Shown: one piece after another, positions 1 to 8,157 of the stretch
Layout: every line of letters starts with the position of its first letter
Numbering within the stretch: the first letter of the stretch is position 1
DNA from: Bacteroidota bacterium
Lineage (GTDB): Bacteria > Bacteroidota > Rhodothermia > Rhodothermales > UBA10348
Direction: 5' to 3'
NCBI GenBank assembly: GCA_004356385.1
Contig: SMXL01000153.1
Span: forward strand, 1 to 19,338
Length of the DNA stretch: 19,338 nt
Program-made: the position numbers and the translations under genes
Notes under the pieces: model-generated
Databases searched by the model: none
Told to the model about the DNA's origin: nothing
The model's input: only the letters and a program-made list of their open reading frames with translations

Positions 1-1164
1 CGTCGAATGCCGGGCACCCGTAACCGATGGGAGATTCGTTACGACTCCGTTCAGGGTCTCGTGAGCAAGAATGGCGAAACAGACGGCTTCCTTGGCGCCC
101 GGATCCAGGCCGTGCTCGGCCGTCGTCTCTACGATGATCCCACCGAATATTTTCTGAAGGCCGCTCAGAAGTACATCGTTGTATACGCCTCCACCTGAGA
201 CAATTATCCGGTCTACTGTCGTGGATGGCGCAACGAATCTTTCGTAGGCTTCGAAAATAGATCGAATTGTCAGCGCCGATGCCGTCGCAAGCATATCCGA
301 TTTCGAAAGTCCTCGTTTCTCGGCGGTTCGAATAAATTGATCGGTGTAGTCGGATGAAAAAAGCTCTCGACCCGTCGATTTGGGCGGCACCGAATCGAAA
401 TATGGATGCGTAGTCAATTCGGACAGCCATATCTCGTCTACATCTCCCTTTGCCGCATGTGATCCGTTTTCATCGAAGCTCTCCCCGTACAATTGGTTAG
501 ATAGGCCGTCCAACACCATGTTCGCCGGACCCGTATCGAACGCCGTCACGTCATTCATACCGCAGTTCGCCGGGAGAACGGTAAAATTGGCGATTCCGCC
601 CAGGTTCAGTAACAATCGGCTTTCCGTCTCGTGACGAAAAGAGACGTAGTCGAAGTATGGAACTAGCGGGGCTCCCTGTCCGCCGAGCGCCATGTCAGCC
701 AGTCGAAAATCGCCTACGACCGGGCATCCGATCAGGTTGGCGAGAACGGAAGGATCTCCGACCTGTAGGGTACTGGAAATGGATAGACCCGCAACAGTCA
801 CACCCTCAGGTTGGTGATACAGGGTTTGGCCGTGCAATCCGATGGCATCCACGTCATCCATCGACTGATCGATCGCTTCCAGGGCTTCTCCTATGGCCTG
901 TGCAAATGAGTGGGCGAGTCGGACGTTTAAAAGGGTTACCGATCGGACTGATGACGTTTCGGGCGCAGAATTCTTCAGGACCTCCTTTGCCAATTCTGGT
1001 TCGAACGGAGATGAAAACATCCCTAGAACGTCGAACTGAAGGTCCAACCCACTGCCCTTAACCCGCACCGTAGCCACGTCGACAGCATCAACCGATGTGC
1101 CAGACATAACGCCTACGACGATACGATCGTCCGAATTAAACAAGGAGTGAAACGGGTTCGACAT
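1..1164 (-). CDS. anmK: Anhydro-N-acetylmuramic acid kinase, 3' end cut by window edge
   Basis: AnmK phosphorylates and hydrolyses 1,6-anhydro-N-acetylmuramic acid to MurNAc-6-phosphate in cytosolic peptidoglycan recycling. Reading the minus strand, the frame is open from the ATG at 1164 to base 1 with no stop, giving 388 residues; E. coli AnmK has 369. Family motifs appear in order: VVGVMSGTSVDAVD near the N-terminus (ATP-binding loop), GLHGQT, VGDFRLADMALGGQGAPLVP, LNLGGIANFT, AFDTGPANMVLDG and SGGG. The last visible residues, NLPSVTGARHST, match the usual family ending, so only about ten residues are missing. It lies in the same frame as the TPR gene, after that gene's TAG. An alternative ATG at 1182 would add six residues, and neither start has a strong ribosome binding site. 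It is the last visible gene of the leftward envelope-related train. Identification is secure; the start is not. Confidence 0.93.
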   Translation of the reverse strand, partial: MSNPFHSLFNSDDRIVVGVMSGTSVDAVDVATVRVKGSGLDLQFDVLGMFSSPFEPELAKEVLKNSAPETSSVRSVTLLNVRLAHSFAQAIGEALEAIDQSMDDVDAIGLHGQTLYHQPEGVTVAGLSISSTLQVGDPSVLANLIGCPVVGDFRLADMALGGQGAPLVPYFDYVSFRHETESRLLLNLGGIANFTVLPANCGMNDVTAFDTGPANMVLDGLSNQLYGESFDENGSHAAKGDVDEIWLSELTTHPYFDSVPPKSTGRELFSSDYTDQFIRTAEKRGLSKSDMLATASALTIRSIFEAYERFVAPSTTVDRIIVSGGGVYNDVLLSGLQKIFGGIIVETTAEHGLDPGAKEAVCFAILAHETLNGVVTNLPSVTGARHST

Positions 1165-1203
1165 ACCATCCGTGTCCGGCATACCATCGGGATTCTGTTC
1201 AAC

Positions 1204-1758
1204 CTAGCCGCTTTCAATGGCCAGATGCTGCATCTCGATCGCTTTCGTTTCAAACTCGTGTTGACGATCGGGATTCTGACGAGCCAGTGTTTCGTACACC
1301 TGACGCGCTTCATCGTAGTACTTCTGCGTGGCGTAGATACGCGCCAACGTTTCAGAGACCAGGTCTTCGATATCGTCTTCCAGTTCCTCATCCGATATCT
1401 CCGAAACATCTGGATTCGGCACAATTCGGACCGATTCCAATTCCTGAATCAGAACATCAAGAGCCACATCATCCGGGGCGACGTCTTTTTCCTGTTCTTC
1501 CGTGATCAAGGACCGAAGCACGGCCTTCTTCAATCCTGTCTCGATTACCCGGCTCAACGGACTAAGCGAATACGCTCGATTCCAGTGCCTTAGAGCATCG
1601 ACGAACTCCTTTTCAGATTCGTAAATCTTCGCCAGCAACACATGCGCCGCCACATAGGCTGGATCGAGGTCAGTGAGCTGAATCAGGACACGTTTCGCCT
1701 CATCAGCACGACCCTGTTCCAGAAGTGCTGCAGTAGATCTAAGATCTGAGACCGTCAT
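1204..1758 (-). CDS. Tetratricopeptide-repeat protein
   Basis: A 184-residue protein with no signal peptide or membrane segment, so probably cytoplasmic. Residues about 6-70 form two TPR-like helical hairpins (ALLEQGRADEAKRVLIQL, then a repeat containing LLAKIYESEKEFVDALRHW). A second TPR-like segment (ETLARIYATQKYYDEARQVY) lies near residues 135-160. Between them, at about 95-130, is an acidic linker (SDEELEDDIEDL). TPR proteins are usually protein-protein adaptors, and nothing here names a partner. The gene starts with ATG 35 nt after the glycosyltransferase stop and is followed by anmK 39 nt on, so it is probably cotranscribed with both. It could be a scaffold for envelope assembly, given its neighbours, but that is inference. 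Confidence 0.85.
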   Translation of the reverse strand: MTVSDLRSTAALLEQGRADEAKRVLIQLTDLDPAYVAAHVLLAKIYESEKEFVDALRHWNRAYSLSPLSRVIETGLKKAVLRSLITEEQEKDVAPDDVALDVLIQELESVRIVPNPDVSEISDEELEDDIEDLVSETLARIYATQKYYDEARQVYETLARQNPDRQHEFETKAIEMQHLAIESG

Positions 1759-1793
1759 CGTTCGAGCGACGTAGAATACAAAGAGGAAGCAAA

Positions 1794-3326
1794 TTACATA
1801 ATGGCTCGCCCAGAGGCCAAGCCAACCGGTCGACTACGAGCCCGACCGAACTGAACCAGATTGGTTCCGGATACGAACAGGAAACCCGTTGCAAATACTA
1901 TCTGAAACGGAATGGCAGTCCATGCTCCTACGGCGATCATGTATCCCAAACCGATGATGGAATAAAGCGCAAAGATTGCTTCTACATAGGCGATAACTGG
2001 TATCTGGTTTTTTGTATAGGGAGATTGTAGCCACAGATCGCGTCCTACCTCGCTTAATACGTCGTGTTTTGGTGTTCGGACAAATTCCGTCTGACGGCCG
2101 AGGATCACATCCAGAAAAGCCCGGCAATTGTTGAGCGACATCCCAATCCCACCGGACATGAACAGGGGGAAGTTCCATAAACGATGCGCCCAATCTGTGT
2201 AGAGGGATCGCTGAGCGATTACCTGGGCGAGAAAAAATCCGACCAACCCAATCATTCCCACGGATAGAAATCCAAAATAAGTGGGACCTGGCCCGTGACC
2301 CGACTCCCGAATAACAATCAGCGCCGGGTGACAAAGTGCGGCCAGCGCAAGGGCCGGGAAAACGGCGATTGCGGAGAGATGGATCGTTCCTTCCCATTTT
2401 ACCCGCGGTGGATGAGACGATTTCCAGAGAGGTCCGAGGGTCTTCCGGGCTGTCTGTAATGCTCCTTTCGTCCAGCGAAATTGCTGATCGCGAAACGCGT
2501 TCATCGATACGGGTAACTCCGCAGGTACTTCGATATCGGGTTTGTAGACAAATTTCCATCCTTTAAGCTGAGCTCGGTAGCTTAAATCAAGATCTTCCGT
2601 GAGCGTCTCGCTCGACCACCCTCCCGCGTCTTCAATGCAGGTCCTTCTCCAGACGCCGGCCGTGCCGTTGAAATTGATAAAGCAATCTGTAGCTGATCGG
2701 ACCCTCTGTTCCAAAGCAAAATGAGCATCGAGACCAAAAGCCTGGATGCGGGTCAGTAACGAGTGGTCTTCGTTGATGTGGCCCCATCGGGCTTGCACCA
2801 TCCCCACATTGGGCTCATTAAAGTGAGGTATAGTCTGCTCCAGAAAAGAGGTCTGGGGCACGAAATCAGCGTCAAAGATGGCGATCAGATCACCTTTTGC
2901 CAACGCGGTTCCATGTTTCAGCGCACCCGCCTTGAACCCGTCACGCGAGTTTCGCTGTACGTGGACCATATCGATTCCCTCGTGCTTCCACCTCCGCACA
3001 CAATCTGCAATAATTCCTGAGGTCTCGTCATCGGAGTCATCCAGAATCTGGATTTCGAACCGATGCCGGGGATACGAAAGTCGCGCGCAGGCGTCTATTA
3101 TTCGACGAACTACGTGTGCCTCGTTGTAAATCGGGAGTTGGATCGTTACGTGAGGCGGGTCCGGGCCGAGAGGCTCTCCGGTCTCTCCTGCCGACGGTAA
3201 TCCCGTTTTAGTAAGTTCCCGAAACGCCTGAATCAGTGAAAGTACGAGCAGGTTTAACCCGTAAATGGAGAGGATGATAATCGAAGCGGCATAGAGCCAG
3301 ACGATTAACTCACTAAAGAAATGCAC
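1794..3326 (-). CDS. Membrane glycosyltransferase family 2 (cellulose/mannan synthase-like)
   Basis: A 510-residue processive beta-glycosyltransferase of the GT2/BcsA-CslA type, expected to extend a polysaccharide from a nucleotide sugar at the inner membrane. One or two N-terminal membrane segments (about 6-35) precede the GT-A domain. The family signature is complete: DDSDDE at 96-101, DAD at 152-154, TED at 243-245 (catalytic base region) and QQFRW at 281-285. Four or more hydrophobic segments follow, at about 315-335, 345-370, 385-400 and 450-490. No PilZ domain is visible. The closest resemblance I recognise is to the plant-mannan-synthase-like bacterial subgroup, but the sugar cannot be read from sequence. 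The start is GTG at 3326; upstream in this frame runs directly into the lptE stop with no ATG. The gene sits between an LptE-like lipoprotein and a TPR gene, which suggests an envelope or exopolysaccharide role. Confidence 0.9.
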   Translation of the reverse strand: MHFFSELIVWLYAASIIILSIYGLNLLVLSLIQAFRELTKTGLPSAGETGEPLGPDPPHVTIQLPIYNEAHVVRRIIDACARLSYPRHRFEIQILDDSDDETSGIIADCVRRWKHEGIDMVHVQRNSRDGFKAGALKHGTALAKGDLIAIFDADFVPQTSFLEQTIPHFNEPNVGMVQARWGHINEDHSLLTRIQAFGLDAHFALEQRVRSATDCFINFNGTAGVWRRTCIEDAGGWSSETLTEDLDLSYRAQLKGWKFVYKPDIEVPAELPVSMNAFRDQQFRWTKGALQTARKTLGPLWKSSHPPRVKWEGTIHLSAIAVFPALALAALCHPALIVIRESGHGPGPTYFGFLSVGMIGLVGFFLAQVIAQRSLYTDWAHRLWNFPLFMSGGIGMSLNNCRAFLDVILGRQTEFVRTPKHDVLSEVGRDLWLQSPYTKNQIPVIAYVEAIFALYSIIGLGYMIAVGAWTAIPFQIVFATGFLFVSGTNLVQFGRARSRPVGLASGRAIM

Positions 3327-3359
3327 AGAATGTCGGCCTTCATTAAGTGGCTTGTGGAA

Positions 3360-3896
3360 TTACCAATTCGAAGTGGCGGCCGTAAAAATATCGTCGGCGA
3401 TTTTCTCGAGAGAAGCGGCAGCCGCCTCCTCTTCACTCGCCGGGTCGAATGGATCGTAATCTTCGAAGCTGGAGAATGTGCGGTTTAGAAATGGTTTGTC
3501 CTCCACCTGATCATTGTATGTTACGTTGACCGTAATTGTTACTCGATTTCGAGTGGCTCGCTCGTCGCCACTGACTGAGGTGGGAGAGTTCACATATCGT
3601 GTAATTACTACCTGGAGAAGCGCATCCGCCACCTCATCACGAGGTTCGAGAGATAGACGGGTTTGCCGTACAAATCGATGAATCAGCAATTGGGTCATCT
3701 GTTCATCGAGTCCGGCGAACGTGCTGATGCTATTGTCTTCCACCTGAGGAATCGCAATTGTGCCGATATGATCCGGCACCGTCGCGCCAGAAAAACTGTA
3801 ATAACCGCAGCCTGACAAGAGTATCACGAAAACCCAGATCAGGACAGTCTGAACCATGACAAATGTTTTCGACCAATTATTTGATGCCCTACGCAT
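3360..3896 (-). CDS. lptE: LptE-like LPS-assembly lipoprotein
   Basis: A 178-residue outer-membrane lipoprotein resembling the LptE family, which in other Gram-negatives plugs the LptD barrel and helps place lipopolysaccharide on the cell surface. The N-terminus is a lipoprotein signal: charged MRRASNNWSK, a hydrophobic stretch, and lipobox LLSGC with the lipidated cysteine at residue 30. GYYSFSGATVPDHIGTIAI follows, a typical start for this family's mature domain in Bacteroidota. The same frame is open further upstream, but the ATG at 3896 is preferred: it has a GAGGG five bases upstream, overlaps the preceding gene's stop as ATGCGTAG, and gives a proper charged n-region. A later ATG at 3857 would remove that region. 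The family call rests on the lipobox, size, mature N-terminus and position after the sigma-54 activator gene. LptE proteins diverge strongly, so a profile search should confirm it. Confidence 0.8.
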   Translation of the reverse strand: MRRASNNWSKTFVMVQTVLIWVFVILLSGCGYYSFSGATVPDHIGTIAIPQVEDNSISTFAGLDEQMTQLLIHRFVRQTRLSLEPRDEVADALLQVVITRYVNSPTSVSGDERATRNRVTITVNVTYNDQVEDKPFLNRTFSSFEDYDPFDPASEEEAAAASLEKIADDIFTAATSNW

Positions 3897-5157
3897 CTTC
3901 GCCCTCAAATTCCTTGATCTTCCGATAGAGCGTCCGTTCGCTGATTCCGAGCGCCTCGGCGGTCTGCCTCCGATTCCCGTCAAATCGCTTAAGCGCCTCT
4001 TCGATGAGTTTGCGTTCCGCAGCTTCCAGAGTCGGCAACTCACCGTTTTCTGTGGCGTGCGAAGAGCCTTCTGATGTCGCACCGTCATCGGCGCCGGCGC
4101 TCTCGATCTCAAATGCGGCATCCTCGATGAGTGACGGCACCTGATCCTGATTCTCATCCCGCACGATCATGTAGCGACCGGGCTCATCTTCCGCCGGCTT
4201 CTCCCACGAAGCACTTGGGCGCCCCGTCATCTCAATAATTTTTTCTTTGAGCCCGTATACCTCCGTTCGCAGCTCTAAGAGCGTCCTGTAGATGAGTTCG
4301 CGCTCCCGAGAATCGGCGCCGTCTCCCATCGAATCATGCGGGACAGGCATAAGGCCATGCTCTGATCCCGCGACGGCCGTACCCCGTAGGTAGGACCGGA
4401 TGTCATCGGCCGAAATCACGTCCCCTTTGTGGAGAACCACCATCTGTTCTGCTACGTTTCGAAGTTCACGGGCGTTTCCCGGCCATCGATACTTCAGAAG
4501 AATGTCTTTTGCCGAGTCGTCCAGCCGTTTTAATGTCGAGTTGTACTTCTGCGTGAACCGATGCTGGAAACTCGAAAATATGGGAAGAATATCTTCCTTC
4601 CTTTCTCGTAGAGGGGGAATCTGAAGGACGACGGTGCTGAGTCGATAAAAGAGGTCTTCTCGAAATCGTCCAAGGGACACCTCACGAGCAAGATCCTTGT
4701 TCGTTGCGGCCACCACGCGAACATCAGTTTTCAGAACCGACGACGAACCCACGCGACTGAATTCTCCCAATTCAAGTACGCGAAGAAGACGAACCTGCGC
4801 CGTAAGAGGCATTTCCCCTATTTCATCAAGGAAAATGGTCGAACCATCGGCTTCTTCAAAATATCCGGTCCTTCGCTCCGTAGCTCCGGTATAGGCGCCT
4901 TTCTCATTCCCAAACAGTTCAGACTCAATAAGTCCTTCGGGGATGGCTGCGCAGTTGACATTCAGAATAGGCTTGTGTCTTCGGGCGCTGAGCTGATGAA
5001 GCGCTTCCGCGAACAATTCCTTGCCCACACCGCTTTCACCCTGGATGAGGACAGTGATATCCGTCACGGCGACCTGGCGAACACGATCCAGCGCGTGACG
5101 CAGAGCCAGCGAAGACCCAATGATTCCGAAACGCTCCTGAACTGAAGCTCGATCCAT
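3889..5157 (-). CDS. Sigma-54-dependent transcriptional activator without sensor domain
   Basis: A 422-residue bacterial enhancer-binding protein. It uses ATP hydrolysis by an AAA+ domain to open sigma-54 RNA polymerase promoters. The AAA+ domain begins almost at once: Walker A GESGVGKE at 40-47, the sigma-54 contact loop as GAYTGA at 87-92 (usual GAFTGA, conservative change), Walker B GSTIFLDEIGE at 105-115, and FREDLFYRL with PPLRER at about 165-186. A Fis-type helix-turn-helix closes the protein (NRRQTAEALGISERTLYRKI, near 395-415). There is no receiver, GAF or PAS domain at the N-terminus, as in PspF. A long linker of about 100 residues between the AAA+ domain and the HTH is acidic and of low similarity. 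It follows miaB by 30 nt and overlaps the lptE-like gene. Target promoters and control are unknown. Confidence 0.95.
   Translation of the reverse strand: MDRASVQERFGIIGSSLALRHALDRVRQVAVTDITVLIQGESGVGKELFAEALHQLSARRHKPILNVNCAAIPEGLIESELFGNEKGAYTGATERRTGYFEEADGSTIFLDEIGEMPLTAQVRLLRVLELGEFSRVGSSSVLKTDVRVVAATNKDLAREVSLGRFREDLFYRLSTVVLQIPPLRERKEDILPIFSSFQHRFTQKYNSTLKRLDDSAKDILLKYRWPGNARELRNVAEQMVVLHKGDVISADDIRSYLRGTAVAGSEHGLMPVPHDSMGDGADSRERELIYRTLLELRTEVYGLKEKIIEMTGRPSASWEKPAEDEPGRYMIVRDENQDQVPSLIEDAAFEIESAGADDGATSEGSSHATENGELPTLEAAERKLIEEALKRFDGNRRQTAEALGISERTLYRKIKEFEGEDA
3902..3906 (-). promoter_or_regulatory. Shine-Dalgarno-like site for the lptE-like gene
   Basis: On the minus strand GAGGG sits five bases before the ATG at 3896, inside the last codons of the sigma-54 activator gene. 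It decides the lptE start, and with the 8-nt gene overlap it suggests translational coupling. Most other starts in this window show no such site. Confidence 0.55.
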
Positions 5158-5187
5158 CTAATTCTTGTCTATCCGATAGTCGTTGTC

Positions 5188-6663
5188 TCAGTACGCGACG
5201 GGCTGTCTGAACTCATTGATACCTGCAGACTCAGAATCGGTTCGACCGTTCTTCTCCGCTCCTGCAATGGCCTCGCCCCTCAAAGTCGCGGACGTGCAAC
5301 TCGAAATGCGGACGTCTACATAGTCCCCGACTGAAAATGACTCGCGATCAAAAACGACCATTTTATTGGTATCTGTTCGACCCGCGAGTTGCTCATCACT
5401 TCGTCGGCTCGGACCCTCCACAAGTACCGTGTGCCGGCTCCCAATTTCTTGTTGGTTGTTCTCCAACGAGATTTCGTTCTGGAGTGCGATAATGTCACTC
5501 AGTCTTTTCTTTTTGATCTTCTCGGGAATGTCATCGCTGAGTTTCCGGGCCGCGTACGTCTCGGGACGCTCCGAATACATAAACATAAATGCGTGATCGT
5601 ACCGAATTTCCCTCATTAAAGATAGCGTGTCCGCATGTTCGTCATCCGTTTCGCCGCAGAATCCGGCGATGATATCAGTGGATAGAGAAATACCGGGCAC
5701 AATCATTCTCGCCCGTTCTATAAGGCTGACATACTCGTCCCGGGAATACGTCCGCCGCATTCGCTTGAGCACGCTCGTGTTTCCGTGCTGTACGGGAAGA
5801 TGGATGAAATTGCAGACGTTGGGGCGTTCGTTGTGAACGTGGAGTAATTCGTCCGAGCAATCCTTGGGATGGCTGGTCGAGTACCGAATCCTAAGTGAAT
5901 CGGAAAGAAGACTGATCCGGTGAAGCAGTTCGGCGAAATTGACAGCGGTCCCGTTTTCTCCGACCGAATAGGAATTCACGTTTTGACCCAATACGGTGAC
6001 TTCCTTGAATCCGGAATCGATGAGCTGTCTGCATTCATCCAGAATACTTGTCACAGGCCGACTTCTCTCTCGGCCCCGGGTGAATGGCACCACGCAGAAG
6101 GAGCACATGTTGTCACAACCGCGCATGATCGAAACGAACGCTGAAACGCCGTTGCTGGCATAACGAACGGGTGCGATATCCGCATAAGTCTCTTCCCGAG
6201 ACAATTGAACGTTGACTTGGGCCTGACCCGTGCTGAACGTGGTTCTCAGCAAATTCGGCAGATCGCGGTACGCATCGGGGCCGACAACCAGATCGATCAA
6301 CTTTTCTTCTTCAAGAAATCGGGTCCGGAGGCGTTCAGCCATACACCCGAGCACACCAATTTTCATGTCGCGGGATGATTTCCTTTTATGAGCGCGAATC
6401 TCTACGAGCCGTCGCCGAACCTTTTGCTCGGCATTTTCTCGAATAGCGCATGTGTTGATAAGAACGACATCCGCCCGTTCTATATCGTGCGTTAAGCCAA
6501 AATCGTTCGCCCTCAGCAACGACGCGACGATCTCTGAGTCGGACACATTCATCTGGCAACCGTAGGTCTCGAGATAGACCAGATGACCTCGGCCCGCAGA
6601 CTCGCGCGTCTTCTTCACTTCGTCCAGGTCGTCTAGAAGGGGTATGTCGAGAAAAGAATTCAT
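5188..6663 (-). CDS. miaB: tRNA-2-methylthio-N6-dimethylallyladenosine synthase MiaB
   Basis: A radical-SAM methylthiotransferase that converts i6A37 to ms2i6A37 in tRNAs reading UNN codons, improving decoding fidelity. The 491-residue protein has all three family domains. The N-terminal UPF0004 domain has cluster cysteines C36 ([11 protein letters not shown]), C72 ([12 protein letters not shown]) and C107 (GCMAER). The radical-SAM motif [19 protein letters not shown] gives C183, C187 and C190. A C-terminal TRAM domain covers about 405-470. The YGCQMN and NTCAIRE forms and the context fit MiaB rather than RimO or MtaB. The protein has a short N-terminal extension (about 25 residues) and a short C-terminal tail beyond TRAM. 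It is the first gene of the leftward train and starts with ATG at 6663, opposite yebC. Confidence 0.97.
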   Translation of the reverse strand: MNSFLDIPLLDDLDEVKKTRESAGRGHLVYLETYGCQMNVSDSEIVASLLRANDFGLTHDIERADVVLINTCAIRENAEQKVRRRLVEIRAHKRKSSRDMKIGVLGCMAERLRTRFLEEEKLIDLVVGPDAYRDLPNLLRTTFSTGQAQVNVQLSREETYADIAPVRYASNGVSAFVSIMRGCDNMCSFCVVPFTRGRERSRPVTSILDECRQLIDSGFKEVTVLGQNVNSYSVGENGTAVNFAELLHRISLLSDSLRIRYSTSHPKDCSDELLHVHNERPNVCNFIHLPVQHGNTSVLKRMRRTYSRDEYVSLIERARMIVPGISLSTDIIAGFCGETDDEHADTLSLMREIRYDHAFMFMYSERPETYAARKLSDDIPEKIKKKRLSDIIALQNEISLENNQQEIGSRHTVLVEGPSRRSDEQLAGRTDTNKMVVFDRESFSVGDYVDVRISSCTSATLRGEAIAGAEKNGRTDSESAGINEFRQPVAY

Positions 6664-6833
6664 TGGCCACTAAACGATCATGGTCGAGCTGGGTTCGCAG
6701 TAAAGTCAGAATCCCGGGGGCCTTCACGCCCGAACTACACGATGCTCATCCCAGAATACAGGCGGCAATCATCCCGCTGATTGGGCGTATATTGGCCATG
6801 GACGATATAGAAAAGATAAGGATCGAGAACCCT
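6664..6833. promoter_or_regulatory. Divergent intergenic region between miaB and yebC
   Basis: These 170 bases separate the leftward miaB train from rightward yebC-ruvC and must hold at least one promoter for each direction if both are transcribed from here. I could not identify a convincing Bacteroidota-type (TTG with TAnnTTTG) or sigma-70 consensus on either strand. The yebC frame stays open through the region, but the translated stretch does not resemble the family, so it is treated as non-coding. Confidence 0.4.
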
Positions 6834-7574
6834 ATGTCCGGCCACAGTAAATGGTCAACCATAAAGCGAAAAAAGGGCGCGAAAGACGCCAAGAGGGCCA
6901 AAATATGGGCCAGGATCACACGAGATATCATGGTGGCTGCTCGTGATGGTGGGGATCCCAACCTGAACCCGCGTCTAAGTTTGGCGGTAGAGAAAGCCAA
7001 GGGCGAGAACATGCCCAAAGACAACATAGAGCGTGCGCTCAAACGTGGAACGGGCGAGATCGAGGGCGCTGAATATGTGGAAATGACCTATGAAGGATAT
7101 GCTCCGGGTGGAATCGCCGTATTCGTCGAGGCCCTTACAGACAACACCAATCGAAGCGTGGCCGACATTCGCGCTGTGTTCAGTAAGGCTGGAGGCAGTT
7201 TGGGGCAGAACGGGTCGGTTTCCTATCTGTTTGATCGGAAAAGTGTGTTCGTGATACCCACTTCCGCCTGCGACGAAGCTCAACTGTTTGACCTTGTCGT
7301 GGAAGCCGGAGCCGAAGACCTGATCGAAGAGAACGATCAATATGTAATTACGTCGGAGGTCGAAGCGTTCGGCTCTATTCATACTGCCCTGGAGGACGCG
7401 GGGCTACCGGTCGAAGATGCGTCGCTTCAGCGTGTTCCACTCAATACCACGAGCCTGGAGCCTTCTGATGCCCAGCGAGTAATTGATCTGATTGAAAAAC
7501 TTGAAGATCTGCAGGATGTGCAGGCTGTTTTCACTTCTCTCGAATTCAGCGAAGCATTATTGGAGAATCTCTAA
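6834..7574 (+). CDS. yebC: YebC/PmpR (TACO1) family protein
   Basis: A 246-residue cytosolic protein of the YebC/TACO1 family. Members were long annotated as transcriptional regulators, and more recent work links them to relieving ribosome stalling during translation. The start is the ATG of MSGHSKWSTIKRKKGAKDAK, the near-invariant family N-terminus, although the frame is open further upstream; this gives the same length as E. coli YebC. Other family blocks are present: NPRLSLAVEKAKGENMPKDN, ERALKRGTG, YEGYAPGG and ALTDNTNRSVADIRAVFSK with GGSLGQNGSVSYLF. ruvC begins 16 nt after the stop, the common yebC-ruvC pairing, so the two are probably one transcript. Confidence 0.97.
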   Translation: MSGHSKWSTIKRKKGAKDAKRAKIWARITRDIMVAARDGGDPNLNPRLSLAVEKAKGENMPKDNIERALKRGTGEIEGAEYVEMTYEGYAPGGIAVFVEALTDNTNRSVADIRAVFSKAGGSLGQNGSVSYLFDRKSVFVIPTSACDEAQLFDLVVEAGAEDLIEENDQYVITSEVEAFGSIHTALEDAGLPVEDASLQRVPLNTTSLEPSDAQRVIDLIEKLEDLQDVQAVFTSLEFSEALLENL

Positions 7575-7590
7575 CCTGACCTGATCGAAG

Positions 7591-8130
7591 ATGATCGTTT
7601 TAGGCGTGGATCCGGGATCCAGAATAACCGGATACGGCTTCATAGAAATATTGGACCGGGGAGAACGATTCCTGGAATGTGGCGTGATCAAACTGGACGT
7701 CGAAAAGAGCCATCAACACCGTCTCAAGATGGTCTACTCCGAACTGGTTGTTCTCATCGAGAAGCATTTGCCGGACCAATGCGCAGTTGAAATGCCCGTC
7801 TATGGGAAGAATCCGCAATCCATGCTCAAATTAGGCCGAATTCAGGCAGCCGCTATGCTCGCGGCTTTAAACCTGGAGATTCCTGTCGTCCAGTACACAC
7901 CAAAGGAAATCAAGAAATCCGTGACCGGGAACGGAAACGCATCCAAGGAACAGGTTCAGTTTATGGTCCGCTCGCTTCTTGAGATCGATCCCACACTGGA
8001 GATCGGTCATGACGCATCGGATGCCCTCGCGATCGGACTCTGTCACGCTCAGCGAAACAGACTCCCCAAATCCACCCAATACAAGAGTTGGAGTAGTTTT
8101 GTCAGAGAGAATCCGGACAGGGTGACTTAG
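7591..8130 (+). CDS. ruvC: Holliday junction endonuclease RuvC
   Basis: RuvC cuts Holliday junctions symmetrically, with RuvAB, at the end of homologous recombination. The 179-residue protein keeps the RNase H-like fold and all four acidic catalytic residues: D7 (LGVDPGS), E67 (AVEMPVYGKNPQSMLKLG), and D141 and D144 (HDASDALAIGL). E. coli uses D7, E66, D138 and D141. GRIQAAAML after the KNPQSMLKLG block is also family-typical. The residues after the catalytic E differ mildly from the usual form. It lies directly downstream of yebC; ruvA and ruvB are not in the window. Its TAG stop is inside the 5' arm of a hairpin that probably ends the transcript. Confidence 0.96.
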   Translation: MIVLGVDPGSRITGYGFIEILDRGERFLECGVIKLDVEKSHQHRLKMVYSELVVLIEKHLPDQCAVEMPVYGKNPQSMLKLGRIQAAAMLAALNLEIPVVQYTPKEIKKSVTGNGNASKEQVQFMVRSLLEIDPTLEIGHDASDALAIGLCHAQRNRLPKSTQYKSWSSFVRENPDRVT

Positions 8131-8157
8131 GGCGCGTGAGCAGGCCCTAATTCTTTT
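8127..8157 (+). terminator. Hairpin terminator shared by convergent stop codons
   Basis: A perfect 7-bp inverted repeat, TTAGGGC at 8127-8133 and GCCCTAA at 8144-8150, encloses a 10-nt loop. TTCTTTT follows on the plus strand, consistent with a Rho-independent terminator for yebC-ruvC. The ruvC stop (8128-8130) lies in one arm and the stop of the opposing gene (8147-8149) in the other. No T-tract follows on the minus strand, so termination of the opposing gene here is less certain. Confidence 0.6.

Noticed and set aside
1834..2559. 241-codon minus-strand frame inside the glycosyltransferase
   Set aside because: It is an Arg/Ser-rich shadow of the GT2 gene in another frame, while the GT2 reading has all catalytic motifs.
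3897..4157. Longer form of the LptE-like protein starting at 4157
   Set aside because: It would overlap the sigma-54 activator by more than 260 bases, and the added sequence is a basic, low-quality shadow. The ATG at 3896 gives a proper lipoprotein signal.
6663..6833. Extended N-terminus of YebC starting at 6663 or 6798
   Set aside because: The family begins at MSGHSKW (6834), and the upstream translation has no resemblance to it. The open frame is fortuitous and overlaps the divergent promoter region.
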